Origin: Paraburkholderia phenazinium
GTDB taxonomy: Bacteria; Pseudomonadota; Gammaproteobacteria; Burkholderiales; Burkholderiaceae
Length of the DNA stretch: 64,000 bases
NCBI RefSeq assembly: GCF_900100735.1
Contig: NZ_FNCJ01000014.1
Span: forward strand, 62,001-126,000
Direction of reading: 5' to 3'
Below are positions 9,081 to 17,049 of the stretch, in pieces. Position 1 is the first letter of the stretch. The number at the start of each line of letters is the position of its first letter. Made by a program: the position numbers and the translations under genes. The notes under the pieces are model-generated. The model was not told the origin of the DNA, did not search any database, and saw nothing but the letters and a program-made list of their open reading frames with translations.

Positions 9081-9091
9081 CGCCCGCTCCA

Positions 9092-10291
9092 TCAAGCCGC
9101 CTTCAACAAGCCATGCGGGTCGATGACAAACTTGCGCGGCGCGCCGCCATCGAACTTGCGATAGCCTTCCGGCGCCTCATCGAGCGACACCACCGTCACA
9201 TTGACGATCTCCGCAATCGGCAGCCGGTCCCACAAAATCGCCTGCATCAGGTTGCGGTTGTACTTCATCACCGGCGTCTGCCCGGTATGGAACGAGTGGG
9301 ACTTGGCCCAGCCAAGGCCGAAGCGGATGCTCAGGCTGCCCTTGCGCGCCGCGGCGTCGGCCGCACCCGGATCGTCGGTCACATAGAGGCCGGGAATGCC
9401 GATCGCCCCGGCCACCTTCGTGACATCCATCAGCGAATTGAGCACTGTCGCGGGCGCTTCTTCATGGTGACCGTGGCTGCCATGACCATGCGCCTCGAAG
9501 CCCACGCAATCCACCGCGCAATCCACTTCCGGCTTGCCGAGAATCTGCGCGATCTGCTCGCCAAGCGTCGCATCGAGCGACAGGTCGACCGTTTCGAAGC
9601 CTACCGCACGCGCATGCGCGAGACGTTCGGCGTTCATGTCGCCGACAATCGTGCATGCCGCGCCCAGCAGGCGCGCCGACGCAGCCGCCGCCATCCCGAC
9701 CGGTCCCGCACCCGCGACATACACCGTGGCGCCCGGCTTCACACCCGCCATTACCGCGCCGTGATAACCGGTCGGCAGGATATCGGACAGGCAGGTCAGG
9801 TCGCGGATCCTGGCCATCGCGCGATCGCGGTCCGGGAATTTCAGCAGGTTGAAGTCCGCATACGGCACCAGCACATACTCGGCCTGGCCGCCGATCCAGC
9901 CACCCATATCGACGTAGCCGTATGCCCCGCCGGCACGCGAGGGGTTCACGTTCAGGCACACGCCGGTGTGCTGCTCCTTGCAGGTCTGGCAGCGGCCGCA
10001 CGCCACGTTAAACGGCACCGAGACCAGATCGCCGATCTTCAGCGTCTCGACATCGCGCCCTAGTTCGACCACCTCGCCGGTGATTTCATGGCCTAGCACC
10101 AGCCCGACCTCCGCTGTCGTGCGGCCACGCACCATGTGCTGATCGGAGCCGCAGATGTTCGTCGATACCACCTTGAGAATCACGCCATGGCCGATGTCCC
10201 GGCCGCTGGGGTCGACCATCTTCGGATAATCGATCGGCCGCACTTCGACCTTGCCCTGCCCCAGATACACGACTCCGCGATTGCTGCTCAT
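9092..10291 (-). CDS. fdhA: Glutathione-independent formaldehyde dehydrogenase
   Basis: Zinc- and NAD-dependent enzyme that oxidises formaldehyde to formate without glutathione, like Pseudomonas putida FdhA. Length 399 aa is the family norm. Catalytic zinc ligands C47 (NICGSDQHMV) and H68 (LGHEITG); structural-zinc cysteines C98, C101, C104 and C112; Rossmann motif AGAGPVGMAA. The C-terminal segment FGLGWAKSHSFHTGQTPVMK is highly characteristic. A His-rich loop (EAHGHGSHGHHEE) lies where family members carry a shorter His/Gly stretch. The ATG at 10291 has GGAG upstream. It is divergent from betI, which fits removal of formaldehyde made when betaine-derived methyl groups are oxidised. Confidence 0.95.
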   Translation of the reverse strand: MSSNRGVVYLGQGKVEVRPIDYPKMVDPSGRDIGHGVILKVVSTNICGSDQHMVRGRTTAEVGLVLGHEITGEVVELGRDVETLKIGDLVSVPFNVACGRCQTCKEQHTGVCLNVNPSRAGGAYGYVDMGGWIGGQAEYVLVPYADFNLLKFPDRDRAMARIRDLTCLSDILPTGYHGAVMAGVKPGATVYVAGAGPVGMAAAASARLLGAACTIVGDMNAERLAHARAVGFETVDLSLDATLGEQIAQILGKPEVDCAVDCVGFEAHGHGSHGHHEEAPATVLNSLMDVTKVAGAIGIPGLYVTDDPGAADAAARKGSLSIRFGLGWAKSHSFHTGQTPVMKYNRNLMQAILWDRLPIAEIVNVTVVSLDEAPEGYRKFDGGAPRKFVIDPHGLLKAA

Positions 10292-10458
10292 TGTCTCGTC
10301 TCCATGTTCGTCTCGCTGCTCGGTTGATAGCGTTTTTCGCCACGGCACCCGGCGAACGCCGCTGCTTCGAGCGTATGCCCTGAGCCCCTGCGACAAGTGT
10401 GCAAAACCCGACATGGGCTTGCCCCAAACCGACAACGCCACCGGCAACGCAGTTTTTG

Positions 10459-10474
10459 TTGATTGAACGATCAA
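10459..10474. promoter_or_regulatory. BetI-like operator
   Basis: Imperfect palindrome TTGATTGAACGATCAA with 7-bp arms and one mismatch, matching the general form of BetI operators in choline clusters. It overlaps the predicted betI -35 hexamer and lies between fdhA and betI, so BetI could regulate both. The site is read from sequence; the regulatory role is inferred. Confidence 0.7.
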
Positions 10475-10491
10475 TAAAAAACCGCTAGAGT
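10463..10491 (+). promoter_or_regulatory. Predicted sigma70 promoter of betI-betB-betA
   Basis: -35 TTGAAC (10463-10468), 17-bp spacer, -10 TAGAGT (10486-10491), about 65 bp before the betI ATG. The -35 lies inside the BetI-like palindrome, which suits repression by steric block. Confidence 0.6.
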
Positions 10492-10555
10492 GAGGTCTTT
10501 CGCCGAGGCCGCAACCGCAAGCCAAACGGAACCGCAGTCCGAACCTGAGAGAGCC

Positions 10556-11143
10556 ATGCCCAAAGTCGGAATGCGCGAAGTGCGTCGCGCGCAACTGATC
10601 GACGCCACCCTGCTTACCATCGACCAGGCAGGGCTTGCGGGCACCACGCTCGCCTCGGTGGCGCAGCGCGCGAACATTTCGACCGGAATCGTCAGCCATT
10701 ACTTCGGCGACAAGGATGGCCTGCTCGAAGCCACCATGCGCCATATCCTGCGCGACCTGTGGGTGGCCACAACTCGCCGCAGAATGGCGGCCAGATCCCA
10801 ACCGCGGGCCCGTTTGCGCGCCATCGTGGCGGCCAATTTCGACGTTAGCCAGGTCAGCGGCCCCGTGATGAAAACCTGGCTGGCGTTCTGGACGCAGAGC
10901 ATGCATGAGCCGCAACTCAGGCGACTGCAGCGGGTGAATACCCGGCGGCTGTTTTCGAATCTGTGTGCGGAGTTCGCCAAGGAATTGCCACGCACCGCAG
11001 CCCGGCGCGCCGCCAGCGGACTCGCCGCGATGATCGACGGACTGTGGCTACGCGGCGCGCTCTCGGGCGATCCGTTCGACACCAAGGCGGCCCTGCGGCT
11101 CGCCAACGACTATATCGACCTGCTGCTTGCCCCCGAAACCTGA
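10556..11143 (+). CDS. betI: TetR-family choline-responsive repressor BetI
   Basis: 195-aa repressor of the choline-to-betaine genes. It starts MPKVGMREVRRAQLIDATL, the typical BetI N-terminus, with a TetR helix-turn-helix at about 25-60 (LASVAQRANISTGIVSHYFG). The C-terminal half carries the ligand and dimer domain (WLAFWTQSMHEP, GLAAMIDGLWLRGAL). The ATG at 10556 is preceded by GAGAG. It is first in the betI-betB-betA operon and divergent from fdhA. It is expected to release DNA when choline is present (family knowledge). Confidence 0.95.
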   Translation: MPKVGMREVRRAQLIDATLLTIDQAGLAGTTLASVAQRANISTGIVSHYFGDKDGLLEATMRHILRDLWVATTRRRMAARSQPRARLRAIVAANFDVSQVSGPVMKTWLAFWTQSMHEPQLRRLQRVNTRRLFSNLCAEFAKELPRTAARRAASGLAAMIDGLWLRGALSGDPFDTKAALRLANDYIDLLLAPET

Positions 11144-11199
11144 GTCCTGATTTCTGAGCTCACGTCAAGCAACGTCGCCTGCCTTCAAGGAGAATCCTG

Positions 11200-12678
11200 A
11201 TGTCCCAGTTACCCGCTCACGGTCTGCAACGTCTCTACATTGGCGGCGAGTATGTCGATGCCACCAGCGGCGCCACCTTCGACACCTTCGATCCCGCCAC
11301 CGGCGAAAAGCTTGCCACCGTGCAGCAAGCGAGCGCCGCGGATATCGACCGCGCCGTGCAATCCGCCCACGAAGGACAACGCCAATGGGCCGCGCTAACG
11401 GCGATGAAGCGCTCGCGCATCCTGCGCCGCGCAGTGGACCTGCTGCGCGAACGTAACGACGAACTCGCCGAACTCGAAATGCGCGACACCGGCAAGCCGA
11501 TTGCCGAAACCCGCGCGGTGGATATCGTCACGGGGGCGGACGTCATCGAGTATTACGCGGGCCTCGCCACCGCGATCGAGGGCCAGCAGATTCCGCTGCG
11601 CGCCCAGTCGTTCGTCTATACGCGGCGCGAACCGCTCGGCGTGACGGCCGGCATCGGCGCCTGGAACTATCCGATCCAGATTGCCTGCTGGAAGTCCGCA
11701 CCGGCGCTCGCCGCAGGCAACGCCATGATCTTCAAGCCGAGCGAAGTCACACCGCTGTCCGCCTCGAAGCTCGCGGAAATCTATCTGGAAGCCGGCGTGC
11801 CGCCGGGCCTGTTCAACGTCGTGCAGGGCGATGGAAAAGTCGGCGCGATGCTCGCCGCACATCCCGGCATAGCCAAGATCTCATTTACGGGTGGCGTCGA
11901 AACCGGCAAGAAAGTGATGTCGCTCGCGGGCGCTTCGTCATTGAAAGAAGTCACGATGGAACTCGGCGGCAAGTCGCCCTTGATCGTCTTCGAAGACGCC
12001 GACCTCGACCGCGCGGCCGACATCGCCGTCACGGCGAATTTCTTTAGCGCCGGCCAGGTCTGCACCAACGGCACGCGCGTGTTCGTCCACCAGTCGGTGC
12101 AGCAGGCCTTCGAAGCAAAGGTGCTCGAACGGGTCAAGCGCATCCGCATCGGCAAGCCGTCGGACCCAGCGACCAACTTCGGGCCGCTCGCCAGCGCCAC
12201 GCAGCTCGACAAGGTGCTCGGCTACATCGAAAGCGGCAAGCAGGAAGGCGCACGCCTCGTAGCGGGCGGCGCGCGGATTATCGAAGGCGACTTCGCACGC
12301 GGCCAGTATGTGCTGCCCACCGTATTCGCCGACTGTCGCGACGACATGAAGATCGTCCGCGAAGAAATCTTCGGCCCCGTGATGAGCCTGCTCACCTTCA
12401 GCGACGAAGACGAAGTGATCGCACGCGCCAACGACACGATCTACGGCCTCGGCGCAGGCGTGGTCACCGAGAACCTCGCACGCGCCCACCGTGTGATTCA
12501 CCGCCTCGAAGCCGGCATCTGCTGGATCAACACATGGGGCGAATCGCCGGCCGAAATGCCGGTGGGCGGCTACAAGCAGTCGGGCGTGGGCCGCGAAAAC
12601 GGCATTACGACGCTCGAGCACTACACGCGCATCAAGTCCATCCAGGTCGAACTGGGCCAATACCAGCCGGTGTTTTAA
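11200..12678 (+). CDS. betB: Betaine-aldehyde dehydrogenase
   Basis: NAD(P)-dependent oxidation of betaine aldehyde to glycine betaine, the second step of the choline pathway. 492 aa, standard ALDH length. General base E254 in MELGGKSP and catalytic C288 in SAGQVCTNGTRV. The C-terminal region EMPVGGYKQSGVGRENG is characteristic of BetB. AAGGAG ribosome site before the ATG. It lies 56 bp after betI and 11 bp before betA, so the three genes are probably cotranscribed and repressed by BetI. Confidence 0.96.
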   Translation: MSQLPAHGLQRLYIGGEYVDATSGATFDTFDPATGEKLATVQQASAADIDRAVQSAHEGQRQWAALTAMKRSRILRRAVDLLRERNDELAELEMRDTGKPIAETRAVDIVTGADVIEYYAGLATAIEGQQIPLRAQSFVYTRREPLGVTAGIGAWNYPIQIACWKSAPALAAGNAMIFKPSEVTPLSASKLAEIYLEAGVPPGLFNVVQGDGKVGAMLAAHPGIAKISFTGGVETGKKVMSLAGASSLKEVTMELGGKSPLIVFEDADLDRAADIAVTANFFSAGQVCTNGTRVFVHQSVQQAFEAKVLERVKRIRIGKPSDPATNFGPLASATQLDKVLGYIESGKQEGARLVAGGARIIEGDFARGQYVLPTVFADCRDDMKIVREEIFGPVMSLLTFSDEDEVIARANDTIYGLGAGVVTENLARAHRVIHRLEAGICWINTWGESPAEMPVGGYKQSGVGRENGITTLEHYTRIKSIQVELGQYQPVF

Positions 12679-12689
12679 GGGGGCGCAGC

Positions 12690-14411
12690 ATGGCAGCAAA
12701 GGAGTACGACTACATCGTGATCGGCGCGGGCTCGGCGGGCAATGTGCTGGCGACGCGGCTGACCGAAGACCCGGGTGTCACCGTGCTGCTGCTCGAAGCG
12801 GGCGGCCCGGATTACCGTTTCGATTTCCGCACGCAGATGCCGGCTGCGCTGGCGTATCCGCTGCAGGGACGGCGCTACAACTGGGCCTACGAGACCGAAC
12901 CCGAGCCGCACATGAACAACCGCCGGATGGAATGCGGGCGTGGCAAGGGCCTCGGCGGCTCGTCGCTGATCAATGGCATGTGTTACATCCGCGGTAACGC
13001 ACTCGATTACGACGGCTGGGCCGAGCGCAAAGGCCTCGAAAACTGGAGTTATCTCGACTGCCTGCCGTACTTCCGCAAAGCGGAAACCCGCGATATCGGC
13101 CCGAACGACTATCACGGCGGCGATGGCCCCGTCAGCGTGACCACCAGCAAACCCGGCGTGAATCCTTTGTTCGGCGCGATGGTCGAAGCGGGCGTCGAGG
13201 CCGGCTATGCGCGCACCGACGACCTGAACGGCTATCGGCAAGAGGGCTTCGGACCGATGGACCGCACGGTGACGCCCAACGGACGGCGCGCCAGCACCGC
13301 GCGCGGCTATCTGGATCAGGCGCGGCAACGGCCCAACCTCACCATCGTCACCCACGCGACCACCGACCGCATCCTGTTCGTCGGCAAGCGCGCCACCGGG
13401 GTCGCCTATTTGCACGGCAACACCTCGCTTGCCGCCTACGCAAGCCGCGAAGTGCTGCTGTGCGGCGGCGCGATTGCCTCGCCGCAGATCCTGCAGCGCT
13501 CGGGCGTGGGCCCCGGCGCGTGGCTGCGCGAACTGGACATTCCGCTCGTGCTCGACTTGCCAGGAGTAGGCCAGAATCTGCAGGACCACCTCGAGATGTA
13601 CATGCAGTACGAGTGCAAGGAGCCGGTCTCGCTCTACCCGGCGCTGCTGCTGCACAACCAGCCCGCCATCGGGCTCGAATGGATGCTGAAGGGCACGGGG
13701 ATCGGCGCCAGCAACCACTTCGAAGCGGGCGGTTTTATCCGTACCCGCGACGACGATCCGTGGCCGAACATCCAGTATCACTTCCTGCCGGTGGCGATCA
13801 ATTACAACGGCACCAATGCGATCAAGATGCACGGCTTCCAGGCGCACGTCGGCTCGATGCGCTCGCCAAGCCGTGGGCGCATCAAGCTGCGCTCGCGCGA
13901 TCCCCGCGAACATCCGTCGATTCTCTTCAACTATATGGCCGAGGCGCTCGATTGGCGCGAGTTCCGCGACGCCATCCGGATTACCCGCGAGATCATTCGC
14001 CAGCCGGCGCTCGACCGCTTCCGCGGCCGTGAACTGAGTCCGGGCGCCGAACTGCAAAGCGACGCGGAGATCGACGCGTTCGTGAGAGCGCGGGCCGAAA
14101 CCGCCTATCACCCGTCCTGTTCCTGCGCGATGGGTTATGACGAGATGGCCGTGGTCGACAACGAAGGCCGCGTGCACGGTCTAGAAGGACTGCGGGTGGT
14201 AGACGCTTCGATCATGCCGCGCATTACCACCGGCAACCTGAATGCGCCCACCATCATGCTGGCCGAAAAGATCGCCGACCGGATTCGTGGCCGCGATGCA
14301 CTGGCACGGGTCGATACGCCCTACTTCGTGGCAAACGGCGCACCGGCACGCGGCACGGCTGCACGCCAGACGGCGAGCGAAGCTCAAGCGGCCCCTGTGC
14401 ACGCCAGTTGA
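12690..14411 (+). CDS. betA: Choline dehydrogenase
   Basis: FAD-dependent GMC oxidoreductase, usually membrane-associated, that oxidises choline to betaine aldehyde. 573 aa. N-terminal dinucleotide-binding motif IGAGSAGNVLATRL (G12, G14, G17), the GMC signature GRGKGLGGSSLINGMCYIRG near 90-110, and active-site H474 in AYHPSCSCAMG. The C-terminal tail (about 550-573) is Ala/Arg-rich and poorly conserved. AAGGGGG is the ribosome site of the ATG at 12690. Last gene of the betIBA operon. Confidence 0.96.
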   Translation: MAAKEYDYIVIGAGSAGNVLATRLTEDPGVTVLLLEAGGPDYRFDFRTQMPAALAYPLQGRRYNWAYETEPEPHMNNRRMECGRGKGLGGSSLINGMCYIRGNALDYDGWAERKGLENWSYLDCLPYFRKAETRDIGPNDYHGGDGPVSVTTSKPGVNPLFGAMVEAGVEAGYARTDDLNGYRQEGFGPMDRTVTPNGRRASTARGYLDQARQRPNLTIVTHATTDRILFVGKRATGVAYLHGNTSLAAYASREVLLCGGAIASPQILQRSGVGPGAWLRELDIPLVLDLPGVGQNLQDHLEMYMQYECKEPVSLYPALLLHNQPAIGLEWMLKGTGIGASNHFEAGGFIRTRDDDPWPNIQYHFLPVAINYNGTNAIKMHGFQAHVGSMRSPSRGRIKLRSRDPREHPSILFNYMAEALDWREFRDAIRITREIIRQPALDRFRGRELSPGAELQSDAEIDAFVRARAETAYHPSCSCAMGYDEMAVVDNEGRVHGLEGLRVVDASIMPRITTGNLNAPTIMLAEKIADRIRGRDALARVDTPYFVANGAPARGTAARQTASEAQAAPVHAS

Positions 14412-14416
14412 ACATC

Positions 14417-14476
14417 CGGGCGCGCCAATCCGCAACGGCATTCAATGACCGGAGCCAGGTCGAGATGGCGCGCCCG
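14417..14476. repeat. Long-arm inverted repeat after betA
   Basis: Perfect 11-bp arms CGGGCGCGCCA (14417-14427) and TGGCGCGCCCG (14466-14476) around a 38-nt loop, starting 6 bp after the betA stop. It could form a strong stem that ends or stabilises the bet transcript, or be a protein-binding site for the next gene. Confidence 0.6.
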
Positions 14477-14596
14477 TTCCATCCGAATGCCGATTTCGTT
14501 CTATGTCGGCCTTTAATGGTCAAGTCTACTGAATGGAACCAGGCCTCGCACCCCACCGGGTAATGAGGTCTTCGAACCATCCATTCAGAGGATGCC

Positions 14597-16039
14597 ATGC
14601 CGAGCGCCGCTTCGCCCAGCGTTTTGTCCCCCGCCCGCCCCAGTGCCGCTGCGCGTCTCGAGCGCCTGCCGTTTTCCGGCTACCACCGGACCATCTTCAT
14701 CATCATCGCCGCAGCGTTTTTCTTCGATTCGATCGACCTCGGCACGATGACCTTCGTGCTGGGTTCGATCAAGACCGAGTTCAAGCTCTCGAGTGCGATG
14801 GCCGGACTGGTTGCGAGCGCAAGCTTCTTCGGCATGGTGCTCGGCGCTGCGGTTGCCGGCCTGCTCGCCGACCGCTTCGGACGCCGTCCGGTGTTCCAGT
14901 GGAGCATGGTGTTGTGGGGTGTCGCCTCGTACCTGTGCTCGACTGCGCATTCGGTCGACGCGTTGATTTTCTATCGCGTGCTGCTCGGCATCGGCATGGG
15001 TATGGAGTTTCCGATTGCGCAGACCTTGCTCTCCGAGTTCGTGCCCGCGGCCTCGCGCGGCAGGCTCGTTGCGCTGATGGACGGGTTCTGGCCGCTCGGC
15101 TTCATCACGGCGGGCCTCGTGTCGTACTTCGTGCTGCCGCAGTTCGGCTGGCGCACGGTGTTCGCGCTGCTGGCGATTCCGGCCGTGTTCGTGCTGATCG
15201 TGCGCCGTGTCGTGCCCGAGTCGCCACGCTGGCTCGAACATCACGGCAAGCCGGTTGAGGCCGATGCCGTCCTTGCTCGCATTGAAGCCAAGGTGATGAA
15301 GTCGAACGGGCTCACGTGGCTGCCCGCGCCTTCGCTGCTGGCAGAGACCGCGCCAGCGAGCAAACACGGCGCTTTCCGCGAGATCTGGAGCGCCGCGTAT
15401 CGCCAACGCACCATCATGGTCTGGCTGCTGTGGTTCTTCGCCTTGCTCGGCTTCTACGGCCTGACTTCATGGCTCGGTGCGCTGATGCAGCAGGCCGGTT
15501 TTGCGGTAACGAAATCGGTGCTGTACACCATGCTGATCTCGCTCGGCGGCGTGCCTGGCTTTCTCTGTGCGGCGTGGCTGGTCGAGCGCTGGGGCCGCAA
15601 GCCGACCTGTATCGTCTCGCTGGTCGGCGGCGGGATCATGGCGTTTCTCTACGGACAAACCGCGCTGCATGCGGACAGCGTCGGCTTGCTGATCTGCGCC
15701 GGGCTGCTGATGCAGTTCTTCCTGTTCGGCATGTGGGCGGTGCTCTATACCTACACGCCCGAGCTTTATGGCACCGGTGCACGCGCAACCGGTTCGGGAT
15801 TTGCATCGGCAATCGGCCGGGTCGGTTCGCTGATCGGACCGTATGCGGTCGGGGTGGTGCTGCCGGTATTCGGCCAGGGCGGCGTCTTCACGCTCGGCGC
15901 GCTGTCGTTCGCGGTGGCCGCGCTCGCGGTGTGGGTGATGGGGATTGAAACGAAGGGACTGGCGCTCGAATCGCTCGCGTCGCACGAGGTACCCGAGGCT
16001 GCGCCGGGCTACCGGGTCGCGGTGGACGAAGCGCGCTGA
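14597..16039 (+). CDS. MFS transporter (NiaP/AAHS-like)
   Basis: 480-aa inner-membrane transporter with about 12 helices. After a 25-residue cytoplasmic leader it has FFFDSIDLGTMTF in helix 1 and the MFS loop signature LLADRFGRRPVFQW. RVLLGIGMGMEFPIAQTLLS and VPESPRWLEHHGKP resemble the sugar/aromatic-acid/niacin branch of MFS. The ATG at 14597 has AGAGGAT upstream. It follows betA on the same strand, but a 185-bp gap with a strong inverted repeat separates them. Import of choline or a related quaternary amine is possible from context only; the family resemblance does not prove it. Confidence 0.88.
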   Translation: MPSAASPSVLSPARPSAAARLERLPFSGYHRTIFIIIAAAFFFDSIDLGTMTFVLGSIKTEFKLSSAMAGLVASASFFGMVLGAAVAGLLADRFGRRPVFQWSMVLWGVASYLCSTAHSVDALIFYRVLLGIGMGMEFPIAQTLLSEFVPAASRGRLVALMDGFWPLGFITAGLVSYFVLPQFGWRTVFALLAIPAVFVLIVRRVVPESPRWLEHHGKPVEADAVLARIEAKVMKSNGLTWLPAPSLLAETAPASKHGAFREIWSAAYRQRTIMVWLLWFFALLGFYGLTSWLGALMQQAGFAVTKSVLYTMLISLGGVPGFLCAAWLVERWGRKPTCIVSLVGGGIMAFLYGQTALHADSVGLLICAGLLMQFFLFGMWAVLYTYTPELYGTGARATGSGFASAIGRVGSLIGPYAVGVVLPVFGQGGVFTLGALSFAVAALAVWVMGIETKGLALESLASHEVPEAAPGYRVAVDEAR

Positions 16040-16452
16040 GCGCTGCGGCTCCAGTTATCGGCTGAGGCCGTCCATGCTTCATGACTAATTTCCCGATCTT
16101 GACGCATGGCTGTACCGCCGCGCCCTCCACGCACCGCGATGCAGCCTCGCTCGACCTGTGCGGCGCTTTGCGCGCCTCATAAGCGCCCGGTCACCCTTCC
16201 TGCACGCCCCTCTGACAGCCCGCTTGCGGCCCCCGTTAGGCCTCGCGCCGCCCGAAAGGTAAAATACGCGATAAGGCCCGGATGGGCCGTGCCCAAACCG
16301 GGCCGCTAATCCAACCGATGCCGGACCCTGCCGATCCAGGAGACCGGTACGCGCATCGATGTCCGCAACCGTATAACCCGCGGCGACCCCGGTTCGATCC
16401 GGCGTTGCCCGAGGACAGCTCGTCCTTTAACAGAGCCCCTCAGGAGCCACAC
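16040..16452 (+). promoter_or_regulatory. Long leader upstream of the DUF2760/Hsp70 cassette
   Basis: 413-bp gap without a convincing gene. A -10-like TAAAAT lies at about 16260, followed by the hairpin at 16275-16304 and then some 150 nt of untranslated leader up to the GGAG before the ATG at 16453. A short T-loop-like string near 16390 is not part of a tRNA. Confidence 0.45.
16275..16304 (+). promoter_or_regulatory. Nested hairpin in leader
   Basis: Outer 7-bp arms GGCCCGG / CCGGGCC enclose a second stem GGGC / GCCC with a 3-nt loop, all within 30 bp. The stem is strong, has no T-run, and lies about 15 bp after a -10-like hexamer. It may act as an RNA leader structure for the chaperone cassette. 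Confidence 0.5.
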
Positions 16453-17049
16453 ATGACCGACACGAACGTGTCTTTCCTCGGCCGGATTTCGCTGGCTGTC
16501 GGAACGTTCTTCAGCATTCTGGGCGACGGCGAGTTCGCCGCCCGCGTACAACGCCTGCGCAGCGGCGCGCCGGTCACGGCAACGCCTGCACCGGTGGCAG
16601 CACCCGTTGCAGCGCCCGCGCCTGCCCCGGCACCCGCGCCGCAACCGGCCGCCCCGGTGCTCAAGCAAGCGAGCCCGGACGCCGCGTTGCAACTGCTGGG
16701 CCTGCTGCAACGCGACGCGCGCTTTATCGACTTCATCGAAGAAGACGTGGCCGGCTACTCGGACGCCGACATCGGCGCCGCCGCCCGCGTCGTGCATGGC
16801 GGCTGCCGCACCGTGCTGCGCGAACACTTCACGATCCGCCCGGTGCGCGAGGAAGCTGAAGGCAGCCGCGTGACGCTGCCCGAAGGCTTCGATGCCACCG
16901 CCGTGCGCTTGACCGGCAACGTGGTCGGCAAGGCGCCGTTTACCGGCAGCCTGAGCCATCGCGGCTGGCGCGTCGACGAGGTGCGTCTGCCGAAGCTCGC
17001 TGCGAGCCACGACGCCTCGGTCATCGCAGCGGCTGAGGTGGAACTATGA
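16453..17049 (+). CDS. DUF2760 domain protein
   Basis: 198-aa protein of the uncharacterised DUF2760 family. An N-terminal hydrophobic/amphipathic segment (FLGRISLAVGTFFSILGDGE, about 8-28) is followed by a Pro/Ala-rich linker (about 45-75, repeated APAP units) and a conserved domain (about 78-198: LQLLGLLQRDARFIDFIEED, VHGGCRTVLREHF, FTGSLSHRGWRVDEVRLP). The ribosome site is AGGAG. Its stop overlaps the start of the next Hsp70-like gene as ATGA, so the two are translationally coupled. It may be a client-recruiting or membrane-attached partner of the Hsp70 pair. No function is known to me. Confidence 0.85.
   Translation: MTDTNVSFLGRISLAVGTFFSILGDGEFAARVQRLRSGAPVTATPAPVAAPVAAPAPAPAPAPQPAAPVLKQASPDAALQLLGLLQRDARFIDFIEEDVAGYSDADIGAAARVVHGGCRTVLREHFTIRPVREEAEGSRVTLPEGFDATAVRLTGNVVGKAPFTGSLSHRGWRVDEVRLPKLAASHDASVIAAAEVEL

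Noticed and set aside
16380..16410. T-loop-like string GGTTCGATCC, as in a tRNA
   Set aside because: No acceptor stem, D-arm or anticodon arm can be drawn around it.
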